In this document: positions 1 through 5,645 of the stretch, piece after piece | How the letters are laid out: each line of letters opens with the position of its first letter | Numbering within the stretch: the stretch's first letter is position 1 | Source: JAVBOP01 sp031550405 | GTDB lineage: Bacteria; Bacteroidota; Ignavibacteria; Kapaibacteriales; UBA2268 | NCBI GenBank assembly: GCA_031550405.1 | Contig: JAVBOP010000148.1 | Location: 1 to 12,331, forward strand | Direction: 5' to 3' | Length of the DNA: 12,331 nt | Position numbers and translations under genes: made by a program | The notes under the pieces: generated by a model | What the model was told of the DNA's origin: nothing | Database searches by the model: none | The model's input: the letters and a program-made list of their open reading frames with translations, nothing else

Positions 1-45
1 TATTTTTGTAAATATCAATCACGGGTTTATTTGATGCACTGCAAC

Positions 46-70
46 AAAAAAAGGCAGAAAATCTTCTGCC
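46..70 (-). terminator. Intrinsic terminator of ftcD
   Basis: A perfect 7-bp stem (GGCAGAA at 53-59 with TTCTGCC at 64-70, loop of 4) is preceded on the plus strand by seven A residues (46-52). On the minus strand this is a stem followed by a U-tract, so it terminates transcription leaving ftcD, whose stop codon is 30 bases upstream. The plus-strand side has no T-run, so it works in one direction. Bases 1-45 beyond it show no supportable gene. Confidence 0.85.
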
Positions 71-76
71 CTTACA

Positions 77-100
77 ATTTATGAATATTTATTCATAAAT
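77..100. repeat. Dispersed 24-bp palindrome, copy 1
   Basis: Perfect 11-bp inverted repeat: ATTTATGAATA (77-87) and TATTCATAAAT (90-100) around TT. The last base falls in the ftcD stop codon (100-102), and the element sits between that stop and the ftcD terminator. The inner 18 bases (80-97) fit the ArgR operator consensus WNTGAATWWWWATTCANW exactly, but a site at a 3' end is an odd place for an operator. Confidence 0.8.
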
Positions 101-1716
101 CATCGATTATCTAATATATCTAAGACGATATTCATTTTTTCGACTGCTCTATCTTTGATTTTCGTAGCTTCGTCTGTTTTTTCTTTAATAAATATCTCGT
201 CTTTTATGCCGCCAAGATTGATAAGAACATTTTTATATGCTCCCCAGATACCCATTTCTAAAGCCCTTGCACCAACTTCAACATCAGATTTTGAGGCAAT
301 ATTGCCATATTTCGCAACCTCAATCATCGCAGCCCAAGCACCATCAGCATGCTTCATTGTAGCAAGCGGCACTTCGATGGCTTTTTTCAAACCTGCCTGC
401 ATTTTTGCACTACGCTCAGCCTTTTCTTCATCAGTGTTTTTCGGCAAACGCAACGCTTCCATATAATCGTTGAAGGCGTTCGTGTCGGCATCGACCATCG
501 GAATAAGATTTTTCACGGCATTATACAACGGCGGAATCGAAACACGCATCTCCTTATCGACATTTTCAAATTTGCGGATACCATAAGTAAGCTGACCAAC
601 CATGCAGCCTAAACCCGCACCAATAGCCGCAATAGCCGCAGATGCAGAACCGCCGCCCGGAGCAGATGAACGATTTGCAATCTCTTCGATAAATCCTCGC
701 AAAGTGAGGCTTGCCAATGGTTCGGCGTTATCGTCTTTAATCATATACTCAATAATGCGCTTCTTCGGGTCAAAATTCGATATGGAATTTAAGCCCAAAC
801 GCTCCATCACAAGGCGGATTTTTTGCTCCTCATCAACAATCATGAGGTTTTCCTTTTGCATGTAATAATCGGCAGCCATGAGCATCGCTTCAAGCGGGAT
901 AAGTCCGACAAGCTCCGAACCTGCAACTGCAATATCAAGAGCTTTCGCCTCGCTGATAACTTCCTCGAACGCAACATGAACAGGCGTAACCTTGTAATTA
1001 GTAAGATTCATTGATACTTGCGCCATATTGTATTCGTCAACAAACCAGCCGAGACCTTTTACTTCCTTGAGTTTTCCGGGTTCTCCTTCGCCGCGACCTG
1101 CTTCACGCAAATTAAGTGCAATGCGATGAGCCTGCTGGCTTGTGCCTAAGATGTTGATATTATAGGCAACTAAGAAGAAACGGGCGCCGGTAACAGTCGC
1201 TCCCCATTCTGGAACAAATTCAGCAGGACCAAAATCAGGCTTCCATTCCGGCAAAATAATACGCTTTGGAATCGCTTCATATTCGCCATGTCTTATATCT
1301 GGAAGGCGCTTACGATATTCTTTATCCTGTGCTTCTTCATACAAATAAAATGGCACATTAAGTTCCTCTGCAGCACGGCGGGCAAATTCTTTGGAGCATT
1401 CAACGCATTCCTGCATCGTAACATTTGCAACGGGCACGAACGGGCAAACGTCCATCGCACCCATACGCGGATGTTCGCCTTTTTGGTGGCGCATATCAAT
1501 GAGTTTGCGGGCAACGCGTGCAGCACTTAAAGCACCTTCAACAACAGATTTTGGATCGCCGACAAAAGTATAAACCGTACGATTGGTAGATTTTCCCGGA
1601 TCGACATCAAGAAGAGTAACATCGGGAGTATTTCTTATCGCATCGGCGATAGCATTAATGATTTCAGGATTTTGTCCCTCAGAAAAATTGGGAACGCATT
1701 CAATAATTTTACGCAT
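100..1716 (-). CDS. ftcD: Glutamate formiminotransferase / formiminotetrahydrofolate cyclodeaminase (bifunctional)
   Basis: 538 residues, close to the length of the mammalian bifunctional enzyme. In that family the N-terminal half moves the formimino group of N-formimino-L-glutamate, a histidine breakdown product, to tetrahydrofolate, giving glutamate. The C-terminal half releases ammonia to give 5,10-methenyltetrahydrofolate. It is a cytosolic enzyme. Visible here: the transferase N-domain at about 1-178, with the conserved EHPRMGAMD segment (His82, the catalytic His position in the family); a second transferase domain at about 180-300 with the GRGEGEPGKLKEVKGLGW-type segment; and the cyclodeaminase at about 335-538, with the SAPGGGSASA loop (351-360) and an Asp at 411 in DADTNAF near the known catalytic Asp. 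Many bacteria split these activities into two genes; here they are fused. The start is an ATG with no Shine-Dalgarno, about 35 bp downstream of a TATATTTG element. No hut genes are adjacent. The gene is monocistronic, with its own promoter and terminator. Confidence 0.95.
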   Translation of the reverse strand: MRKIIECVPNFSEGQNPEIINAIADAIRNTPDVTLLDVDPGKSTNRTVYTFVGDPKSVVEGALSAARVARKLIDMRHQKGEHPRMGAMDVCPFVPVANVTMQECVECSKEFARRAAEELNVPFYLYEEAQDKEYRKRLPDIRHGEYEAIPKRIILPEWKPDFGPAEFVPEWGATVTGARFFLVAYNINILGTSQQAHRIALNLREAGRGEGEPGKLKEVKGLGWFVDEYNMAQVSMNLTNYKVTPVHVAFEEVISEAKALDIAVAGSELVGLIPLEAMLMAADYYMQKENLMIVDEEQKIRLVMERLGLNSISNFDPKKRIIEYMIKDDNAEPLASLTLRGFIEEIANRSSAPGGGSASAAIAAIGAGLGCMVGQLTYGIRKFENVDKEMRVSIPPLYNAVKNLIPMVDADTNAFNDYMEALRLPKNTDEEKAERSAKMQAGLKKAIEVPLATMKHADGAWAAMIEVAKYGNIASKSDVEVGARALEMGIWGAYKNVLINLGGIKDEIFIKEKTDEATKIKDRAVEKMNIVLDILDNR

Positions 1717-1750
1717 GATTATAGTTAAAAATGTTATGGAAATAAAGCCT

Positions 1751-1758
1751 CAAATATA
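1751..1758 (-). promoter_or_regulatory. Putative -7 promoter element of ftcD
   Basis: On the minus strand this reads TATATTTG, matching the Bacteroidota -7 consensus TAnnTTTG. It lies 35 bp upstream of the ftcD ATG and implies a leader of about 30 nt. No convincing TTTG/TTG -33 element is seen at the usual spacing. The assignment rests on the motif and on its recurrence before other genes in this window. Confidence 0.55.
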
Positions 1759-1852
1759 AGGAAATAAAATGAGAATAGAGTATGATATAGCGAAAATGTT
1801 ACATGAAGGAAGGCTGTTAGTTTGTGTTTCAATACGTATTAAAAGCCCTTGT

Positions 1853-1874
1853 TTTATGAATAATTATTCATAAA
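1853..1874. repeat. Dispersed palindrome, copy 2 (perfect 22 bp)
   Basis: TTTATGAATA (1853-1862), AT, TATTCATAAA (1865-1874): a perfect palindrome including its centre. It lies between the divergent ftcD and nuoD genes, about 75 bp upstream of the nuoD ATG. The core TATGAATAATTATTCATA (1855-1872) is an exact match to the ArgR operator consensus. It is the best copy in the window and the best placed to regulate a gene (nuoD). No good nuoD promoter is seen; the nearest candidate is a one-mismatch TTAGTTTG at 1817-1824. Confidence 0.8.
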
Positions 1875-1948
1875 TATATATATTTTTTTGTATTCTGATT
1901 AGTTTTATGTAATTTAGGAATTGATTAAAACTATATGGCAAAACTCAA

Positions 1949-3235
1949 ATGGATAAAGATTTATATCTGAATACGGCAGAAGAAATTAAACGGATGAATT
2001 TTATCCGTCAGGATAAAATATTCAAGCAGTTGATGAAGAACGATGTGTCTATTGAAATGGACGATCCGCTTGAACATGATATAGTGCTGAATATGGGTCC
2101 GCAACATCCGGCAACACATGGCGTGCTTCGGCTGCTGTTGCGGCTGGACGGCGAAACGGTTCGCAAATGCGTTCCAGAGGTTGGCTACCTGCATCGCGGC
2201 ATGGAGAAAATATCAGAAAACATGGGGTTGCATGAGTTTCTGCCGTATACCGATCGGTTGGACTATATCTCTCCGCTGCACAATAACATAGCCTACATAT
2301 TGGCGTGCGAGAATGCAGTGGGCGTTGAAGCGCCGCCCCGCGCCCAGTGGATACGTACCTTGTGCTGCGAGCTTGCCAGAATATCATCGCACCTTATGGC
2401 TATTGGCGCTATGTGCCAGGATGCCGGTGCTGTGTCCATGCTGCTATGGGTTTTCACCGAAAGAGAGAAAATATACGATATTATAGAGCTTATATGCGGC
2501 GCAAGATTTACAACTGCATATCCGCGCATAGGCGGCTTGGCGAACGATATGCCTGCGGATGCGATGGCAAAGCTCAATGAATTTATCGAGCAGTTTCCAG
2601 CACAGCTTGAATTTATGAAAAAGGTTATCCTGCGCAACCGTATTTTTATCGAAAGGCTGTCCGGTACATGTGTGCTGGAGGCTCACAGGGCGGCAGCATT
2701 GGGCATCACAGGTCCTCCATTACGTGCCTGCGGCATTGCTCGGGACTTGCGCCGTGACCAGCCATATCTTGTGTATGACCAGCTTGATTTTGATGTGATT
2801 ACGGAAAATGACTGCGATAACTGGGCAAGGCATCTTGTGAGGGTCAGAGAGCTTGCCGAAAGCTGGAAAATCATAAAGCAGGTATTGGAGAAAATGCCAG
2901 CGGGCGAGATAAGGCTCCGCAATACGGATGCCACATATCCCATGAAGCGCGATATATACACCAAAATGGAGGAGCTTATATCGGATTTCATGCTTACGAA
3001 TTTTGGTGCGACCATACCTGAAGGCGAGACATACACGGCAGTTGAAGGCTCCAAGGGCGAGCTGGGCTTTTTTATTGTTTCAAACGGCTCCGGTCATCCG
3101 TGGAAGATGAAAATCCGCTCCCCATCAGCCAGCAATCTGCAATGTATATCTGAAATTATACAGGGTTCTATGGTTTCCGATGTTGTGCTTGCCATCGGCT
3201 CATTAGATCCCATCATGGGCGAAGTAGACAAGTAA
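1949..3235 (+). CDS. nuoD: NADH-quinone oxidoreductase subunit D (complex I 49-kDa subunit)
   Basis: 428 residues covering the whole NuoD family. NuoD sits in the peripheral arm of complex I at the inner membrane and, with NuoB, forms the quinone-binding site. Visible motifs: LNMGPQHPATHGVLRL (47-62), whose second His (57) matches the quinone-site His; the LPYTDRLDY segment ending in Tyr106, the quinone-site Tyr position; PPRAQWIR; DLRRDQPYLVYDQLDFDV; KMPAGEIR; and the family-typical C-terminus GSLDPIMGEVDK. There is no fused NuoC domain; the first 44 residues are a short, poorly conserved extension. The ATG lacks a Shine-Dalgarno; internal Met16, 29 and 37 are possible alternative starts, but none loses family sequence, so I keep the longest. 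No other nuo gene is adjacent, which is unusual. The coding sequence is locally GC-rich (38 of 60 bases in 2101-2160, counted by hand) compared with its AT-rich surroundings. Confidence 0.95.
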   Translation: MDKDLYLNTAEEIKRMNFIRQDKIFKQLMKNDVSIEMDDPLEHDIVLNMGPQHPATHGVLRLLLRLDGETVRKCVPEVGYLHRGMEKISENMGLHEFLPYTDRLDYISPLHNNIAYILACENAVGVEAPPRAQWIRTLCCELARISSHLMAIGAMCQDAGAVSMLLWVFTEREKIYDIIELICGARFTTAYPRIGGLANDMPADAMAKLNEFIEQFPAQLEFMKKVILRNRIFIERLSGTCVLEAHRAAALGITGPPLRACGIARDLRRDQPYLVYDQLDFDVITENDCDNWARHLVRVRELAESWKIIKQVLEKMPAGEIRLRNTDATYPMKRDIYTKMEELISDFMLTNFGATIPEGETYTAVEGSKGELGFFIVSNGSGHPWKMKIRSPSASNLQCISEIIQGSMVSDVVLAIGSLDPIMGEVDK

Positions 3236-3296
3236 GCGGATACCTGTGGTTATTGTTAGCTGCGGGATGGATATGCATCCAAATAGCGTAAGCGTT

Positions 3297-3335
3297 AAAA
3301 AAAAAAATGGCTCGTACTAAGACACACGAGCCATT
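3297..3335 (-). terminator. Intrinsic terminator of the beta-barrel gene, facing nuoD
   Basis: A perfect 10-bp inverted repeat, AATGGCTCGT (3306-3315) and ACGAGCCATT (3326-3335), has a 10-nt loop. It adjoins a run of 11 A on the plus strand (3297-3307), so on the minus strand it is a strong stem followed by U residues. It therefore belongs to the minus-strand gene ending at 3359, not to nuoD. The nuoD 3' side has only a short GGATG/CATCC hairpin near 3265-3280 with no T-run. Confidence 0.88.
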
Positions 3336-3358
3336 GCCATTGATAGTTGAGTAACTAA

Positions 3359-4060
3359 TTAAAGTATCACTCCAAGCGATATCCCAGCATAATTTCTTGA
3401 AGATTCGCCCGCAGATTTGCCAATTATATTCATCCAGTTATACTTAAACTCAAGGTTTACTGTCAGTAGCTTGACATCAATATCTAACCCGGCTCCCAAG
3501 CCCGCTCCCAAACGGGACGCTGTTTCATCATCGTCTATCCCCCCCAGACTTTTAATGCTTCCCCAGTCCGTAATGTCAACAGAGGTATTCATCATATTGT
3601 AGCTTAAGTCAGCAACGCCGTAAAAACTTATGAAATTGCTGCGAACAATATAAGCATTTATTCCAGCAAATATTGGGATCATGCTTGGAGTAGAGCGGAC
3701 AGCCGCCGTATCCATCTTCGTGCTTTTCACCGTATCGCGCACAATAATCTCGTACTTGCCTGAATTAAACCGATGATATGCAATACCGATATTCATCAGA
3801 AAACGTTTGTTCAGCTCAAAACGCGCTTTGATTCCCAAGTGGTAACCCATTGTAGTGGCAGTGTTTGTTATAAAGTTGCCTATGCCTTCCAGCGAATCTA
3901 TACGGGCGGAGATGGTATCTGCATTGAAAAATTTGGATACCTCGTCATTAGGTATCGACAAACCGCCGAAAAACTCGAATTCTATATTATTGGATCTTGC
4001 GGGAACAGCCAGCAGCACAACGGCTAATGCTATAAAGCATAATGTAATTTTAATGTTCAT
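3359..4060 (-). CDS. Putative exported outer-membrane beta-barrel protein
   Basis: 233 residues from the ATG at 4060. An in-frame TTG at 4075 would add five residues (LRNKK in front of MNIKITL), but the ATG places the charged start directly before the hydrophobic stretch of a signal peptide, so I prefer it. The signal peptide covers about residues 1-23, with likely cleavage near the PARS segment and no lipobox Cys. The mature protein alternates polar and hydrophobic residues with many Gly and aromatics. It has strand-like segments such as the GYHLGIKARFELNKRFLMNIGIAY region, and GAGLGAGLDIDVKLLTVNLEFKYNW near the C-terminus. This resembles the OmpA-like/porin-type small beta-barrels of Bacteroidota, but no specific family is recognised and the C-terminal residue is Leu rather than the usual Phe or Tyr. 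It has its own promoter candidate (4156-4163) and terminator, so is probably monocistronic. Cargo or ligand is unknown. Confidence 0.75.
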   Translation of the reverse strand: MNIKITLCFIALAVVLLAVPARSNNIEFEFFGGLSIPNDEVSKFFNADTISARIDSLEGIGNFITNTATTMGYHLGIKARFELNKRFLMNIGIAYHRFNSGKYEIIVRDTVKSTKMDTAAVRSTPSMIPIFAGINAYIVRSNFISFYGVADLSYNMMNTSVDITDWGSIKSLGGIDDDETASRLGAGLGAGLDIDVKLLTVNLEFKYNWMNIIGKSAGESSRNYAGISLGVIL

Positions 4061-4155
4061 TTTTTTATTTCTCAATTGTTATGGTAAATGCACAATAATT
4101 TTATTTATTTTAAATTTTTCTATGTATAATCGCTTACTGCAAAATTCAATTCCCA

Positions 4156-4163
4156 CAAATATA
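4156..4163 (-). promoter_or_regulatory. Putative -7 element of the beta-barrel gene
   Basis: Reads TATATTTG on the minus strand (consensus TAnnTTTG). It is about 95 bp upstream of the ATG at 4060, giving a leader of roughly 90 nt. A CAAA (TTTG on the minus strand) at 4176-4179 is too close (12 bp) to be a normal -33 element. Confidence 0.45.
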
Positions 4164-4260
4164 ATTATTTTTGGGCAAATACGAAATTATATAGTATCTA
4201 TTTTCAGGCAAGCAAAAGCAATATCGCTAAGATAAGGATAATTGTCAGTATTTTGCTTGA

Positions 4261-4284
4261 ATTTATGAAAAAATATTCATAAAT
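4261..4284. repeat. Dispersed 24-bp palindrome, copy 3
   Basis: ATTTATGAAAA (4261-4271), AA, TATTCATAAAT (4274-4284): the same 11+2+11 layout as copy 1, with one mismatch between the arms. It lies in the region downstream of tsaD and upstream of the beta-barrel gene. Confidence 0.7.
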
Positions 4285-4326
4285 ATAAGTTACCATCACC
4301 AGAAGAATATGAAAGAGATGTTGGAG

Positions 4327-4350
4327 TATTATGAATTTTTATTCAGAAAT
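4327..4350. repeat. Dispersed palindrome, copy 4 (decayed arms)
   Basis: TATTATGAATT, TT, TATTCAGAAAT. The outer arms have diverged, but the 18-base core TATGAATTTTTATTCAGA (4330-4347) still fits WNTGAATWWWWATTCANW exactly. It lies 42 bp from copy 3 and 14 bp beyond the tsaD stop codon. Confidence 0.55.
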
Positions 4351-4363
4351 TGTATGGAATTGG

Positions 4364-5380
4364 TTAATGATGATGCGAGCGCAATGAATTGGAAGATACG
4401 GTGAAATCGAGTTTAGTAAAATCATGGCTATTATTGATAAATTTTTTTTCAGCAATATAGCCAATCATTGCTGCATTATCCATACATAAATCGATGTCCG
4501 AGGCGATTATTTCAATAGAATGCGGTGCGGCGGCTTGTGCCATTTCGTGCCGCAAAGTAGAATTTGCCGACACTCCTCCAGCGATGATGATAGCATTGAC
4601 GCGGTTTTCGAGGGCTGCCGACAGCGTTTTTTTTACGAGAACATCAACTATGGCAGCCTGAGCCGAAGCAGCTATATCAGGAACCTCTTCAATGGGAATG
4701 CCTTGCGGAAAATGTTTTTGGATAAAGTAGCGAACCGATGTTTTTAAGCCGCTAAAACTGAAATCATAATCGCCAGAATTGATCATTGAGCGCGGAAAAG
4801 CATACTTACTTTTGTTGCCAATTTTAGCCAATTTATCGATTTGCGGACCGCCCGGATATGGCAAACCACATAGTTTTGCAATTTTATCAAACGCCTCGCC
4901 CGCAGCATCATCTCGCGTAAGTCCTATTATTTTATATGAATTATAGCTTTCGACTAAAAATATAGCTGTATGCCCGCCACTCACAACAAGCGAAATTACT
5001 GGAAATTGGGGCGGATTTTCCCGCAGCATCCCAGAAAAAATATGTCCCTCAACATGGTTCACAGGAATAATCGGCAGGTTATATTTTATTGCCAGCCCCT
5101 TGGCAAAATTTGAACCAACCACAAGCGAACCAATAAGTCCCGGTTCGCTCGTTACGGCAATGGCTTCAATTTCCTTAAATGCAATATTTGCTTGCTGCAC
5201 CGCATTATTTGTTATGGCAGAAATCATCTGCAAGTGCGACCGCGAGGCAAGTTCAGGCACAACGCCGCCATATTTTGAGTGAAAATACTGTGATGAGATT
5301 ATATTGCTTAATATTCTGGATTTATTGATAATTGCAACGGAAGTTTCGTCGCACGAGGATTCGATTGCGAGAATTGCCAT
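4364..5380 (-). CDS. tsaD: tRNA N6-adenosine threonylcarbamoyltransferase
   Basis: 338 residues, the normal length for the Kae1/TsaD family. TsaD, with TsaB and TsaE, transfers the threonylcarbamoyl group from threonylcarbamoyl-AMP to A37 of ANN-decoding tRNAs (t6A) in the cytosol. Visible: the N-terminal ASKHA fold signature AIESSCDETSVAI (5-17); GGVVPELASRSH (38-49); the metal-binding pair His109 and His113 in NHVEGH; SGGHT (134-138); GEAFDKIAKLCGLPYPGGP (161-179); IIAGGVSANS (265-274); and Asp301 in CMDNAAMIG, the third metal ligand. All expected active-site residues are present. The ATG start sits about 30 bp downstream of a TATATTTG element. It lies between the TPR gene (265-bp gap) and the beta-barrel gene with no sign of an operon. 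It is an essential housekeeping gene in most bacteria. The His-rich tail (SHHH) is the only odd point. Confidence 0.97.
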   Translation of the reverse strand: MAILAIESSCDETSVAIINKSRILSNIISSQYFHSKYGGVVPELASRSHLQMISAITNNAVQQANIAFKEIEAIAVTSEPGLIGSLVVGSNFAKGLAIKYNLPIIPVNHVEGHIFSGMLRENPPQFPVISLVVSGGHTAIFLVESYNSYKIIGLTRDDAAGEAFDKIAKLCGLPYPGGPQIDKLAKIGNKSKYAFPRSMINSGDYDFSFSGLKTSVRYFIQKHFPQGIPIEEVPDIAASAQAAIVDVLVKKTLSAALENRVNAIIIAGGVSANSTLRHEMAQAAAPHSIEIIASDIDLCMDNAAMIGYIAEKKFINNSHDFTKLDFTVSSNSLRSHHH

Positions 5381-5409
5381 ACATGCCTAAGAGCTTATTG
5401 AAACAGGCA

Positions 5410-5443
5410 CAAATATAACAAAAAAGCAGCACATTAGCCCAAA
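5410..5443 (-). promoter_or_regulatory. Putative tsaD promoter (-33 TTTG, -7 TATATTTG)
   Basis: On the minus strand TTTG (5440-5443) is followed after 22 bp by TATATTTG (5410-5417), 30 bp upstream of the tsaD ATG. Both elements match the Bacteroidota primary sigma consensus; the spacing is at the long end of the accepted range. It is the most complete promoter in the window. Confidence 0.55.
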
Positions 5444-5498
5444 GCCAAGCGATTTATGAATTTTTGTTAATAAACGTTATGCGTTTTAAGCTGGCTTT
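5441..5498. repeat. Larger imperfect inverted repeat enclosing palindrome copy 5
   Basis: AAAGCCAAGC (5441-5450) pairs with GCTGGCTTT (5490-5498) with one bulged base. Between them lie palindrome copy 5 (5452-5475) and a small hairpin (AAACG at 5472-5476 with CGTTT at 5482-5486). The left arm overlaps the proposed tsaD -33 element. There is no adjacent U-tract on either strand, so it does not look like a simple terminator. Confidence 0.45.
5452..5475. repeat. Dispersed palindrome, copy 5 (decayed right arm)
   Basis: The left arm ATTTATGAATT is near-consensus; the right arm TGTTAATAAAC differs from TATTCATAAAT at three positions. The 11+2+11 layout is retained. It lies between the TPR gene and tsaD, inside a larger inverted repeat. 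Confidence 0.45.
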
Positions 5499-5645
5499 GA
5501 GGTGTTGCTCTACAGTTTTCCGTATCTGCATTTTCCCTGCTTTCCTGCAGTGATAACTGTCCAAATACCAATATGATGTCTTTTTATATAGTTGCAGGGG
5601 ATTGCTTCTTCACTTATCCTCCATATTAATTTCCTGCTCTTTTCG

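Larger units (their letters stand above)
4061..4363. other. Intergenic region between tsaD and the beta-barrel gene
   Basis: About 300 AT-rich bases with no supportable gene on either strand. It contains the beta-barrel promoter candidate (4156-4163) and two copies of the dispersed palindrome (4261-4284 and 4327-4350), 42 bp apart. No terminator with a U-tract is seen after tsaD. Confidence 0.6.

Noticed and set aside
1..84. Open plus-strand frame from base 1 to a TGA at 82-84, as the end of a gene entering from the left
   Set aside because: It runs through the ftcD terminator hairpin, its A-run and the palindrome, and the translation has no protein-like character.
1935..1970. An 11-codon ORF (ATG at 1935, stop at 1968-1970) overlapping the nuoD start out of frame, as a possible leader peptide
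   Set aside because: It lacks a well-spaced ribosome binding site, is lysine-rich only by AT composition, and has no attenuator hairpin beside it.
2049..2686. Long antisense frames inside nuoD, and similar frames antisense to ftcD and the TPR gene
   Set aside because: They are shadows of strongly supported genes; their translations are Cys/Arg/His-rich or low in protein-like patterns and match no family.
3265..3280. GGATG/CATCC hairpin after nuoD as its terminator
   Set aside because: The stem is only five base pairs and no T-run follows on the plus strand.
4060..4075. TTG at 4075 as the start of the first beta-barrel gene
   Set aside because: It would add five residues before an ATG that begins a canonical signal peptide; neither has a Shine-Dalgarno, so ATG at 4060 is preferred.
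2605..4272. An 18-nt identity between nuoD coding DNA (2605-2622, GCTTGAATTTATGAAAAA) and the sequence leading into palindrome copy 3 (4255-4272)
   Set aside because: In nuoD it encodes an ordinary part of the protein with no second arm. The match is AT-rich and isolated, so chance is the simplest reading.
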